DNA of 32,243 nt from Spirochaetia bacterium. Lineage in GTDB: Bacteria; Spirochaetota; Leptospiria; Leptospirales; Leptonemataceae. The stretch covers positions 1-32,243 of the forward strand of contig VFLI01000113.1 of NCBI GenBank assembly GCA_009885105.1, given 5' to 3'. The translations under genes and the position numbers were made by a program. The notes under the pieces are model-generated. The model was given only the letters and a program-made list of their open reading frames with translations, did not search any database and had not been told where the DNA came from. This document shows, piece after piece, positions 15,486 to 23,180 of the stretch (position 1 is the first letter of the stretch; every line of letters begins with the position of its first letter).

Positions 15486-17413
15486 TCTTTGTAGATCGCC
15501 TGTATTTCCTTCTCGTAAAGCTCAAAGACAACATTGCGCTTGATTTTCATTGTTTCCGTCATCTCCTTCCCTTTTTCAAATTCCTTATGCATGATATGAA
15601 ATCCGGTCACTTTTTCAAATGCTTTGAAGCCGTGATCGGCGGAAATTTTATTTTTAATAATTTCGTGAAAAAATTTCCGGATATCGGAATTTGCCTGCCA
15701 GGAGGCCTGATCCGCGGGGATTGATTTCCCGATGGAGGCGAAATGCTCTTTTGTTCTGTCTACGTTCGGAACAATCAGCGCTCCGAGCGTTTTGCGGTCC
15801 TGGCCGACCACAACAACCTGGCTGATAAATTCGTTTTCCAGCAGCTTCAATTCAATCGGGCCGGGTTCCACGTTCTCACCGCCTGCCAGAACAATTGTAT
15901 CTTTGTCACGGCCGGCGAATTTCAAATCCCCGGTCAGAGTCCAGGTGAATATATCTCCCGAATTGAGCCAGTTGTCCTTCAGAATCTCCGCGGTTTTCTC
16001 GGGATTTTTATAATAGCCGCGCATGATATGAGGCCCTTTATGCCAGGCCACGCCTTTCATTCCCGGCCTGGTGACGATCCTTCCCGTTTCATCTCGCAGC
16101 TGAATCTGTACGCCGGGAAGCGTTTTTCCGACGGCGCCGCGCCTGGGCCAGGGAAGAGCCGCTATCACGGAAACACCCGTCGTCTCCGTCATGCCATATG
16201 CGTCAAGAATCGGAATACCCAGCGAGCGAAAAAATACTGCGACATGCTCCGGAAGCGCGCCCGCTCCGGATATCGCAAAGCGAATTCTGCCGCCCAGGAC
16301 ATTTTTAACTTTCTTTAATATCAGCTGCGCGACAACATTGAGCACTCCGTAAACGGGCAGGAGGGCCAGTGACAGGCCTTTACGTATCATCACAGAAGAA
16401 GATTCATCAATCTCCGTTTCTGCGAAACGGTCCAGCAGAGTGTCTACAATATCTGTTTTTGTCAGCGCCACATTTACGGCGAAGTTGAAAAGTTTCTGCT
16501 TGTTTTCCGGCTGCTTGCGGACATTGTCGAAAATTTTCTTGTAAAGCTGTTCCCATACTCTGGGCACCGACACAAGAGATGTGGGTTTGATTGCGGCCAG
16601 ATCGAGAGACAGGGAGATAATATTAGAATTGGCCATGCTCGCTCCGCAGGCAATGAGAGTCGTCTCCAGCAGACGTTCCGCGATATGCCAGGGCGGCAGA
16701 AATATTACGGTGCGGTCCTGTTCATTCAGAGGCACGGCCGACTGAATCTGAGAAACTTCCCAGCAGAAACTGCGGTGTTCCAGCATCACGCCTTTGGGAG
16801 CGCCCGTTGTGCCGCTTGTGTAAATGATCGTTGCCAGATCGTGCGGGCGCAGAGCCTCGCCGCGTTTTCGCAGTTCGATTTCGCCGTACTGCTCGATGAC
16901 TTCTTCCCCGATCATCAGGGCATCCAGAAGAAAATGCAGTTTTACCTTTCCCAGAAGGGAGCGCAGATCTTCCAGCTTTTTCATTTTCTGTACTGGATCG
17001 ATTACAAGGATATGTTTGACGGACGGCAGCTGACCGATATTTTCCAGAATCGTCTTGAGCATTTTTTCATGCTCCACAACGACGATCGAGCATTCCGTAT
17101 GATTGAGAATGTACTGCACATCCTGAACGGTTGCGTCGCAGCCCCGGGGCACATCAACACCGCCGGCTGTCGTGATTCCCAGGCTGATCAAATTCCATTC
17201 ATATCTGTTGTCGCATATCAGGCCGACCCGGTCGCCGTGATTCATGCCCATTTTGTGGATGAGATAGGCGGAAAATCGTTTCATATCCGCGCGCCAGTTG
17301 AAATAGGAAACAGCGGAAAAACTCTGAGAGTCCGTTTTCACCCAGTAAACAGGGCGTTCCGCAAAGGTGGCCACCGTGTCGCGGACCAGGTAGTACAGGG
17401 ACTCTTTTTCCAT
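15482..17413 (-). CDS. long-chain fatty acyl-CoA synthetase (AMP-binding family)
   Basis: The 643-residue enzyme activates long-chain fatty acids with ATP and CoA. It has the P-loop motif TIIYTSGTTGAPKGVMLEH (about residues 195-213), the acyl-adenylate motif DAYGMTETTGVS, the hinge region with WLNSGDIFTWTLTGDLKFAG and RDKDTIVLAGGENVEPGPIE, and a C-terminal Lys-rich domain ending in TMKIKRNVVFELYEKEIQAI. The length and the N-terminal layout match the eukaryote-like FadD15/LACS group. There is no signal peptide. Its stop codon shares TTAA with the stop of the convergent barrel gene. Together with the dehydrogenases and the lipase it completes a fatty-acid catabolism theme. Confidence 0.93.
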   Translation of the reverse strand: MEKESLYYLVRDTVATFAERPVYWVKTDSQSFSAVSYFNWRADMKRFSAYLIHKMGMNHGDRVGLICDNRYEWNLISLGITTAGGVDVPRGCDATVQDVQYILNHTECSIVVVEHEKMLKTILENIGQLPSVKHILVIDPVQKMKKLEDLRSLLGKVKLHFLLDALMIGEEVIEQYGEIELRKRGEALRPHDLATIIYTSGTTGAPKGVMLEHRSFCWEVSQIQSAVPLNEQDRTVIFLPPWHIAERLLETTLIACGASMANSNIISLSLDLAAIKPTSLVSVPRVWEQLYKKIFDNVRKQPENKQKLFNFAVNVALTKTDIVDTLLDRFAETEIDESSSVMIRKGLSLALLPVYGVLNVVAQLILKKVKNVLGGRIRFAISGAGALPEHVAVFFRSLGIPILDAYGMTETTGVSVIAALPWPRRGAVGKTLPGVQIQLRDETGRIVTRPGMKGVAWHKGPHIMRGYYKNPEKTAEILKDNWLNSGDIFTWTLTGDLKFAGRDKDTIVLAGGENVEPGPIELKLLENEFISQVVVVGQDRKTLGALIVPNVDRTKEHFASIGKSIPADQASWQANSDIRKFFHEIIKNKISADHGFKAFEKVTGFHIMHKEFEKGKEMTETMKIKRNVVFELYEKEIQAIYKD

Positions 17414-17461
17414 GCTTAGATTTTTAGTATACCCCCCGGCCGGTCAAGGAAAAACCCGCGG

Positions 17462-17494
17462 TGAACAGGATATAAAGGACGATACTCCTGTTCA
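17462..17494 (-). terminator. inverted repeat just after purB, possible terminator
   Basis: Nine-base perfect arms, TGAACAGGA and TCCTGTTCA, are separated by 15 bases; one arm contains the purB stop codon. On the minus strand the hairpin is followed after CCGCGGG by TTTTT. The loop is long for an intrinsic terminator, and it could instead be a protein-binding site in front of the acyl-CoA synthetase gene, whose start is 49 bases away. Confidence 0.4.
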
Positions 17495-18790
17495 GGTCAG
17501 GCCCAGTCTCTTATAAATATAGTTTACATTCCTCAAGAAATATTCCATCTGGAAAACCTCTTCGATCTTCTCCGGTCGCATCCGTTCCCGTATCTGCTCA
17601 TTCTCCAGAGCCAGTCCTTTGAGAGTCAGACTCGTATTTCCCCATACCTTCATGCTCAGCGCCTGTACGACTGTGTAAGCCGACTCCCTCTCCATTCCTG
17701 CGTCGATGAGAGCCAGCAGCAGCCTCTGTGAAAATATGAGCCCGCGTGTCAGGCCGAGCACCCGCTCCATAGCCTGCGGATAAACCTGCAGATCTTTCAA
17801 GACGTAATTCATTTTTCCTAATATATAATCCAGAGCGATGATCGAATCCGGAAGAACCACCCTCTCCGCTGAGGAATGCGAAATATCGCGCTCGTGCCAG
17901 AGAGGCATATCACGAAAACCCGTCATAACGTTCGATTGAATGACCCTGGCCAGTCCGCAGATTCTCTCGCAGATCACGGGATTGCGTTTGTGCGGCATGG
18001 CGCTCGAGCCCTTCTGTCCGCTGGAGAATGGCTCTTCCACTTCGCGGCCTTCTGTTTTCTGTAAGAGCCGGATTTCCTGGGCCATGCGGTCAAGACCGCC
18101 GGCGATGACGCCGAGCACGGAAAGAAAATAGGCATGCCTGTCGCGGTTGATCACCTGTGTCGTAATCGGATCTGGTTTGAGTCCGAGCGCCAGGCAGACT
18201 TCCTCCTCCAGATCCGGATTGATATTGGAGAATGTTCCGACGGCGCCGCTCATTTTGCCGACGGCGATTTCCTCGTGCGCGCGGCGAAGTCGCTCTTTGT
18301 TACGGATCATCTCCTGGTAAAAATGCGCGAATTTCAATCCCAGCGTCGTCGGCTCGCCGTGTATGCCGTGCGTTCTGCCGACGATAACCTGATCTTTATA
18401 ACGAATCGCAAGTTCCCGCGATGTCTGAATCAACGTTTCCAGCCGGGCCAGAAGCAGATCCGCGGACTGCGCAAGCTGCATGCAGAGAGCCGTGTCTCCC
18501 AGATCGGAACTGGTCATGCCATAGTGCACATAACGGCCGGACGGGCCGATGTGTTCTTTGACGTTGGTCAGAAATGCGATCACATCGTGCTGGACTTCAT
18601 TTTCAATTTCCAGAATTCGCGCCGGATCGAACCGGGCCGATTGTTTGATATTTTTAAGATCTTCGTCCGGGATGAGACCGCGTTTATTCCAGGCCTCGCA
18701 GACTGCAATTTCCACTTTCAGCCAGATAGCGTATTTATTTTCCAGAGTCCAGACGGCGGATATTTCAGGATTGGAATAGCGGTCGATCAT
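17492..18790 (-). CDS. purB: adenylosuccinate lyase
   Basis: The 432-residue enzyme acts twice in purine synthesis, releasing fumarate from SAICAR and from adenylosuccinate to give AMP. It has the superfamily signature SSAMPHKRNP at residues 262-271, with the catalytic loop Ser263, plus VHYGMTSSDLGDTA and VGRTHGIHGEPTTLGLK, which supply the conserved histidines. Length is normal for the bacterial short type. The AAAGGAG ribosome site is 9 bases from the ATG but lies inside a hairpin stem (18796-18817). No other purine gene is adjacent; the upstream neighbour is an adenylate cyclase, an amusing but probably chance link through adenine nucleotides. Confidence 0.96.
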   Translation of the reverse strand: MIDRYSNPEISAVWTLENKYAIWLKVEIAVCEAWNKRGLIPDEDLKNIKQSARFDPARILEIENEVQHDVIAFLTNVKEHIGPSGRYVHYGMTSSDLGDTALCMQLAQSADLLLARLETLIQTSRELAIRYKDQVIVGRTHGIHGEPTTLGLKFAHFYQEMIRNKERLRRAHEEIAVGKMSGAVGTFSNINPDLEEEVCLALGLKPDPITTQVINRDRHAYFLSVLGVIAGGLDRMAQEIRLLQKTEGREVEEPFSSGQKGSSAMPHKRNPVICERICGLARVIQSNVMTGFRDMPLWHERDISHSSAERVVLPDSIIALDYILGKMNYVLKDLQVYPQAMERVLGLTRGLIFSQRLLLALIDAGMERESAYTVVQALSMKVWGNTSLTLKGLALENEQIRERMRPEKIEEVFQMEYFLRNVNYIYKRLGLT

Positions 18791-18795
18791 GAAAT

Positions 18796-18817
18796 CAGGC
18801 TCCTTTCAGAGGACCTG
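18796..18817 (-). promoter_or_regulatory. hairpin hiding the purB ribosome binding site
   Basis: On the minus strand CAGG-TCCT pairs with AGGA-(G)-CCTG around the loop CTGAA, an eight-pair stem with one bulge. The Shine-Dalgarno AAAGGAG (complement of 18800-18806) is part of the 3' arm. An A-run lies upstream. The arrangement would lower translation unless opened. No known riboswitch aptamer is recognisable in the 114-nt gap 18791-18904. Confidence 0.55.
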
Positions 18818-18904
18818 AGGCGACAAGTTTTTTTTGGTGTGGCGTGCAGCCTGCAGGACCGGCGCAGCCTTCCTGCCCAACGCTTCGGCGCCCTCGCCCG
18901 ACTA

Positions 18905-20740
18905 TCACTTCAATCGGTATCTCACAAGCCTGGCTTCACCGGCGATTCCCTTCAAAGTCCCTGTAAATTCCGTCTGTTCAAAATCGGCGGGGCAGACAAA
19001 TCCGCAGCGTTCCGCCGTCTCCTTCGATGCCACAATGTCGTCGCCCAGAGCCTGTCCCTGGATACGCGCCGCCCGGTTTACAGTTGTGCCGAAATAATCC
19101 AGTTTATCGTTCAGAGTCACGGCAATGCAGGCGCCGAGATGCACACCTATTTTTACTGTGACATCCCTGGGCCAGCGTCGTATGACACGAAGAATCTCCG
19201 TGCCGGCGGAAAACGCCTGAACGGGATCGATGAACACAGCCATAACGGCATCGCCGATTGTTTTCACAACGGCGCCGTTGTGTTCGTCGATCACTTTCAT
19301 GAGCAGATCAAAATGATCCCGCACAAGAGCGAAGGCCGGCGCGTCTCCCATGTTCTCATACAGCGGCGTTGAGTCTTTCAGATCCGTAAACAGAATCGCC
19401 AGATTCTCAATGCCAAGTTCCAGACCGGGACTGAGCGCCTCGGATCCGAACTGATTGCGGAATTCCTGCATGGCCGTCACGCGCGCGGCTGTCAGAGCAT
19501 AATCTCTGTATCCTTCCGCGATGAATTTCACCGTGACACGTCCCTCGCCTGAATTCAAAAACTTGATCCGGGCACTCTTTTTTAGAACCAACGGAAATAT
19601 TTCCAGAGAATCACCTGCGCGAATCTCAGCCCTGTCTGAGCCCCGCGCATCGTCGATCTCAATCTGACACTTACCGGAAATCTGCGGTGATTCCAGCCGG
19701 TATCGCGCCTCAGGGAATACATATTCATATTCGGGAGAATCATCGGACCAGATATTGATCTGTGAAAATATATGCTTCGTGTTGCCCGGCGAATTTACAC
19801 AGTAGCTTCCGTAGTTGACGCGCCGCACACGTTCGACGGGACGAAATGTCAGTTCCACATTTTTATCAAAATCCGCGCCGTAGTCGATGTCGCAGTAATC
19901 GCAGTGAGCCTGCGGCTTGATTCCGCTCAAGCTTGAGGCGGTAGCTTTGTCGCCCCGGCAGTTGGGACACAGGAGATCCCAGCTCAAATTGAAATAACCG
20001 GCTCGTGTCGCTCTCAAAAAGAATTCAATCACGTCTTTTTCGGCAAAACCATACTGAGCCGCAAGCGCAAGGGGCCGGATCTTTCCCGCAAGTTTTTCCG
20101 GGGCCGTGGCGATAAACTCCGCCATCCGAGATGTGAGTTTCTCATCAGAATGGAGAAACTTCCATTCATCGGCGAGGCGTTTCTGATCGACATTGTTTAC
20201 CGCAGCCGAATCAGTAAATGGCTCAATTCCCAGAACATCGGACGCGACAGCTCTTTCGTTGAGGATCGTCACTGCTTTCTTAAAATTTGCAGTGGACTTC
20301 AGGGCGAAGAGGCGGGAGATGATTCCCAGTCCCCGCGGCACATAGCGGACGCGGCCGGTCATCTCCGTGTGCTCACCGGACGCTTTCAAATAGTATTCAA
20401 CGGCAACATACCGCACCGGCCCGCGCGAAACAAAAAGTTCCGCAAGCGACCAGTAAGGGAATACCCATTCGTAGGGCAGCTCGGTGTACACCATTGTCAT
20501 ACCGGTTTTTTTCGCCTCTCCGCGGTTCAGGGTGCCCCCGATCTTCTGTTTAATAAAGGTATAGGCCACTCGGGGATTGCCCGCCAGGCGATTGACCATA
20601 TCCACCTGCCCCAAATACCGAATCACTGTCCGGGGACTGTGATTCAGATGCACAAGAAATTCAATGGTTCTGGCCTTTTTCCGATAGGAGCGAATGGTCG
20701 CCAGATCCGGCAGATTGGTATCAGGAGCAGTTTCAGTCAT
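18905..20740 (-). CDS. class III adenylate cyclase with large N-terminal START-like (DUF5939-type) region
   Basis: The 611-residue protein is soluble. The N-terminal half (about 1-250) resembles the DUF5939/START-like region seen in several bacterial cyclases. A four-Cys cluster follows, CPNCRGDK and later CDYC, a probable zinc ribbon. A beta-rich section precedes the C-terminal cyclase domain (about 440-610). Metal-binding Asp453 (FTDLKDST) and Asp497 are present, with adenine-selecting Lys493 (VVKTIGDAVMAVF), an Asp in LDYFG, and the Asn and Arg in VNRAARI. All residues needed for ATP cyclisation are there, so it should be an active homodimeric cAMP producer. It has no membrane anchor, so the signal is probably a cytoplasmic ligand or lipid. 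There is no strong Shine-Dalgarno. Confidence 0.9.
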   Translation of the reverse strand: MTETAPDTNLPDLATIRSYRKKARTIEFLVHLNHSPRTVIRYLGQVDMVNRLAGNPRVAYTFIKQKIGGTLNRGEAKKTGMTMVYTELPYEWVFPYWSLAELFVSRGPVRYVAVEYYLKASGEHTEMTGRVRYVPRGLGIISRLFALKSTANFKKAVTILNERAVASDVLGIEPFTDSAAVNNVDQKRLADEWKFLHSDEKLTSRMAEFIATAPEKLAGKIRPLALAAQYGFAEKDVIEFFLRATRAGYFNLSWDLLCPNCRGDKATASSLSGIKPQAHCDYCDIDYGADFDKNVELTFRPVERVRRVNYGSYCVNSPGNTKHIFSQINIWSDDSPEYEYVFPEARYRLESPQISGKCQIEIDDARGSDRAEIRAGDSLEIFPLVLKKSARIKFLNSGEGRVTVKFIAEGYRDYALTAARVTAMQEFRNQFGSEALSPGLELGIENLAILFTDLKDSTPLYENMGDAPAFALVRDHFDLLMKVIDEHNGAVVKTIGDAVMAVFIDPVQAFSAGTEILRVIRRWPRDVTVKIGVHLGACIAVTLNDKLDYFGTTVNRAARIQGQALGDDIVASKETAERCGFVCPADFEQTEFTGTLKGIAGEARLVRYRLK

Positions 20741-20749
20741 AGTCTGTCA

Positions 20750-20763
20750 GCCGGTTGACCGGC
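20750..20763 (-). promoter_or_regulatory. short palindrome upstream of the cyclase gene
   Basis: The perfect inverted repeat GCCGGT-TG-ACCGGC starts 10 bases upstream of the cyclase ATG, in the place normally taken by a ribosome site. It may be a small hairpin or a binding site. Six-base GC-rich arms arise often by chance. Confidence 0.3.
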
Positions 20764-20828
20764 GGTCCTGCCCATTTACAGCCTGGCTGGCAGCACGGGC
20801 AACGAGAATACAGATGCTCCCACGGAAT

Positions 20829-20887
20829 AAAAAAAACCGCCTCTTTTCAGAGGCGGATCTTGAGGCGGCTATGCCGCATTTTTTTTT
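20829..20887 (-). terminator. intrinsic terminator after the lipase, with a competing second hairpin
   Basis: On the minus strand the perfect stem CCGCCTCT-GAAA-AGAGGCGG (20856-20837) is followed by eight T, a textbook terminator. Just before it lies GCGGC-ATA-GCCGC (20877-20865), flanked by an A-run; on the plus strand this second hairpin is followed by nine T, so the site may terminate in both directions. GAGGCGG occurs twice (20850 and 20862), so alternative pairings are possible. Confidence 0.85.
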
Positions 20888-20901
20888 CTGTATCGGAACA
20901 C

Positions 20902-22065
20902 TCAACCGCCGTATGCAGCCATATAATCGATCACTGCAGCGTAGAATTCATATTCATCCATCATGTCCGGAGGGACGCCTGTTGGATCCAGGTGATCCTG
21001 GCTTACAATGCTGGCATGGGACGACTGCTGGGCAGAAGATGGAGAGTTGATCGTATCCACAGAACCTGAAGCAGTGTCTGTATTCATGTAATCATCGCAC
21101 AGAAAACATGTGTTGTAGATCAAACGGTATCCCATCTGAGCCGAGTTGATTCCCACCAGACCATCATCGTCCGTATCGCTGTTGTTTCCATTTCCGCGGC
21201 CTCCGGCGCCGTCGGCATCACAATCGGAATCGATGGTCGCGCAGGCAGATCCATCGCCGTCGATGTTGTAGAAACCATTCGAAAGAAGCCAGAGAGCCGG
21301 ATTCATATCAGCTCCCTGCTGGGCAAAAACCAGCGAGGCAACCCGGTTGGAAACATTGCCGGTGGCCGGATAGAGCAGATTGTATGCTTTCATTCCGTTC
21401 ACGGCAGCGTGCGCCTGGCAGCCGGCAAGACTGGTATTTGTATCAACGCAGGCGGTGTAGTTGTCATAAACAAGCTGCATCGCCGCCGCATACGGATCAT
21501 TGCCGGATGCGTATATAATGCTTCCATAGTAGTTTGCCAGAGTGGCTATGATGCTTGTGACTCCCGGTCCCAGATTCAGGATGTACTTTGCCACCGGAGA
21601 ACCGCGGTGCGGGGAAGTAACAGAAATCAGAGTTTTTACTACAGTATAGCCTTTTCTCGCTTTCAAAACTTGAGCCGCTTTTCTCGCGTCAATGCCGCCC
21701 TGAGAGTGACCCACGATATTGACATAGGAACTACCCACAGTTGCCAGATAGCTCTGGATTGCATCAGCCAGCTGTGTGCCGCGCACCTCCGAGGACTGGA
21801 AGGGCTGAACACCTGCTGCGTATGCTTTTTGCCCGCTGTTCAATCCGCCGTTGCAGACGATTTCCAGAAACTCGTTGCAGGCATCCCCCACGAAATTGCC
21901 GCCGGCTCCGTCATCGCCAAAATAAAAATAGCCCAGAATGTCATTCCATCCAGCCAGACCGTGGGCGAAAACCACCGGATAGGCGGTTTTTCGAACTGTA
22001 GCCTGCGCTGTTGAATATACTCCGGTCAGACATAATAGAAGACCGATTGTAAGTATCTTTTTCAT
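20902..22065 (-). CDS. secreted triacylglycerol lipase (Pseudomonas family I-like)
   Basis: The 387-residue alpha/beta hydrolase has a signal peptide (MKKILTIGLLLCLTGVYSTA). It has the oxyanion region YPVVFAHGLAGWND and the nucleophile Ser121 in VGHSQGGID. DDDGLVGINSAQMG corresponds to the catalytic Asp region, and DHLDPTG carries the catalytic His followed by a calcium-ligand Asp, as in Pseudomonas LipA. Eight Cys remain after signal cleavage, suggesting up to four disulfides. An Asp/Gly/Asn-rich insert (NIDGDG to NNSDTDDDG) looks like an extra calcium-binding loop. No Lif-type foldase gene is nearby. The ATG at 22065 has GGAG nine bases upstream; another ATG five codons earlier is less likely. 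It probably feeds fatty acids to the synthetase and dehydrogenases. Confidence 0.9.
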   Translation of the reverse strand: MKKILTIGLLLCLTGVYSTAQATVRKTAYPVVFAHGLAGWNDILGYFYFGDDGAGGNFVGDACNEFLEIVCNGGLNSGQKAYAAGVQPFQSSEVRGTQLADAIQSYLATVGSSYVNIVGHSQGGIDARKAAQVLKARKGYTVVKTLISVTSPHRGSPVAKYILNLGPGVTSIIATLANYYGSIIYASGNDPYAAAMQLVYDNYTACVDTNTSLAGCQAHAAVNGMKAYNLLYPATGNVSNRVASLVFAQQGADMNPALWLLSNGFYNIDGDGSACATIDSDCDADGAGGRGNGNNSDTDDDGLVGINSAQMGYRLIYNTCFLCDDYMNTDTASGSVDTINSPSSAQQSSHASIVSQDHLDPTGVPPDMMDEYEFYAAVIDYMAAYGG

Positions 22066-22171
22066 CTTTGAAAACTCCATTGCCCGTTTGTGTATCGTTT
22101 CAGGCCGATTACAGAATGCAAAGACCGTGCCAGCATTCATGGCAGAAAAATAAAAATCCTTCCTGGTGCGC

Positions 22172-22190
22172 TGCACTGACCGGCAGTGCA
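22172..22190 (-). promoter_or_regulatory. hairpin in the lipase upstream region
   Basis: Seven-base arms TGCACTG and CAGTGCA enclose ACCGG, 107 bases upstream of the lipase ATG. This lies in the 333-nt gap 22066-22398, which otherwise shows only AT-rich stretches, including a TATAAA near 22237-22242 on the minus strand. It could be an operator or a 5'-UTR hairpin. Confidence 0.35.
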
Positions 22191-22325
22191 TGCAAACGGG
22201 AACGATTTCACATTTTACAGAAATATTTTTTATACAGGACGATACCGAATGATGCGACGCACACAAAGAGAAGTAATCATTTCAATGACGCGGGAGAAAC
22301 AGAACCGGCAGATTTTTAACAGTAC

Positions 22326-22339
22326 GTCAAATTTTTGAC
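22326..22339 (-). promoter_or_regulatory. GTCAAA-TT-TTTGAC palindrome upstream of the lipase
   Basis: This perfect AT-rich palindrome lies between the end of the uracil-DNA glycosylase gene and the lipase, about 260 bases from the lipase start. It has the size of a dimeric repressor site. It differs from the TTGA-N8-TCAA sites near the TetR gene, since the half-sites point the other way. Confidence 0.3.
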
Positions 22340-22398
22340 ATCCAGAATGTTGGAGCAATCCAAGATTTTAGATAATAATTGGTCAGTTCAGGCCGAAT

Positions 22399-23013
22399 TT
22401 ATCCATTTTGTGTCGGGATCGGCCAGTTCAGCTTCTGCATTACCAGTTTGATATCTTCCCATACGTCTTTGCGCAGAGGGCTTTTTTCACCTCCATTTCT
22501 CAAAACGTAGCTGGGATGGAAGGTGGGCATCACCGGTATGCCTTTGAATTCATGCCAGCGGCCTCGAATTTTGGTAATGCCTGTATCTGTTTTCAGTATA
22601 AATTTTGCCGCCGGACTTCCAAGCGTCACGATCACCCGAGGCGCAATCAGTTCAATCTGCTTCAATAGATAGGGGCTGCAGCAGGCCACCTCCTCCGGAT
22701 CCGGCGCTCGATCCTTTTCCATTTTCATATCCACCGTGGGCCGACATTTGACAATATTTGCTATGTAAACGGTCGAACGGGGCACGCCCATGCCGTTCTC
22801 AATAATGCGCGTCAGAAGTTCGCCGGAACGGCCCACAAAAGGACGACCCGTGAGATCCTCCTGCCGTCCTGGCCCCTCGCCTATGAACAGAAGTTCCGCC
22901 TGCGGATTGCCTTCGCCGAAAACCACGCGCTTTCGCGTCGTTGCCAGCCGGCATTTCACGCAGGCATCCGCGGTCTGCTGAAGAGTTTCGAGCGCTGTTG
23001 TATTCTCATTCAT
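22399..23013 (-). CDS. family 4 uracil-DNA glycosylase (4Fe-4S)
   Basis: The 204-residue enzyme removes uracil from DNA. Iron-sulfur ligands are visible as Cys18-x2-Cys21 (CVKCRLA), Cys90 (IVKCRPT) and Cys111 or Cys112. The uracil-pocket motif is [17 protein letters not shown] (about residues 46-61), and the second catalytic motif is FHPSYVLR. The N-terminus and length are typical of family 4 enzymes from thermophiles and many other bacteria. The ATG at 23013 is the only good start. It is separated from the upstream phoH-like gene by a foldback element, so it may have its own promoter. Confidence 0.93.
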   Translation of the reverse strand: MNENTTALETLQQTADACVKCRLATTRKRVVFGEGNPQAELLFIGEGPGRQEDLTGRPFVGRSGELLTRIIENGMGVPRSTVYIANIVKCRPTVDMKMEKDRAPDPEEVACCSPYLLKQIELIAPRVIVTLGSPAAKFILKTDTGITKIRGRWHEFKGIPVMPTFHPSYVLRNGGEKSPLRKDVWEDIKLVMQKLNWPIPTQNG

Positions 23014-23030
23014 AAATCAAAAGAAAATCT

Positions 23031-23169
23031 TACCACAGAGGCGCAGAGAAAGAAGAGAAGAAATTTCCTCCCAGGTGGGCAAGCGTTCCGGGACGCTTGT
23101 GCGCGGCCTGAAAGCCCCCCTCTGCGTCTCTGCGTTCTCGGCGTTCTCTGCGTTCTCTGCGTGAGAAAT
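23031..23169. repeat. nested foldback element with CGCAGAG arms (copy 2)
   Basis: The left arm CCACAGAGGCGCAGAGAAAG faces a right arm made of repeated 8-9 nt words (CTCTGCGTT, CTCGGCGTT, CTCTGCGTT) ending CTCTGCGTGAGAAAT. Between them lies the inner palindrome CAAGCGTTCCGGGACGCTTG (23080-23099). The same two-level layout occurs at 8665-8811. It fills the 167-nt gap between the uracil-DNA glycosylase and PhoH-like genes. Confidence 0.8.
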
Positions 23170-23180
23170 TCTTCTCTTTA

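Noticed and set aside
18134..19372. A 412-codon plus-strand open frame
   Set aside because: It is antisense to purB and the adenylate cyclase, both confidently identified by catalytic motifs.
23031..23169. Possible CRISPR array from repeated CTCTGCGTT words
   Set aside because: The words are only 9 nt, directly tandem, without spacers, and face an inverted partner. No cas gene is in the window.
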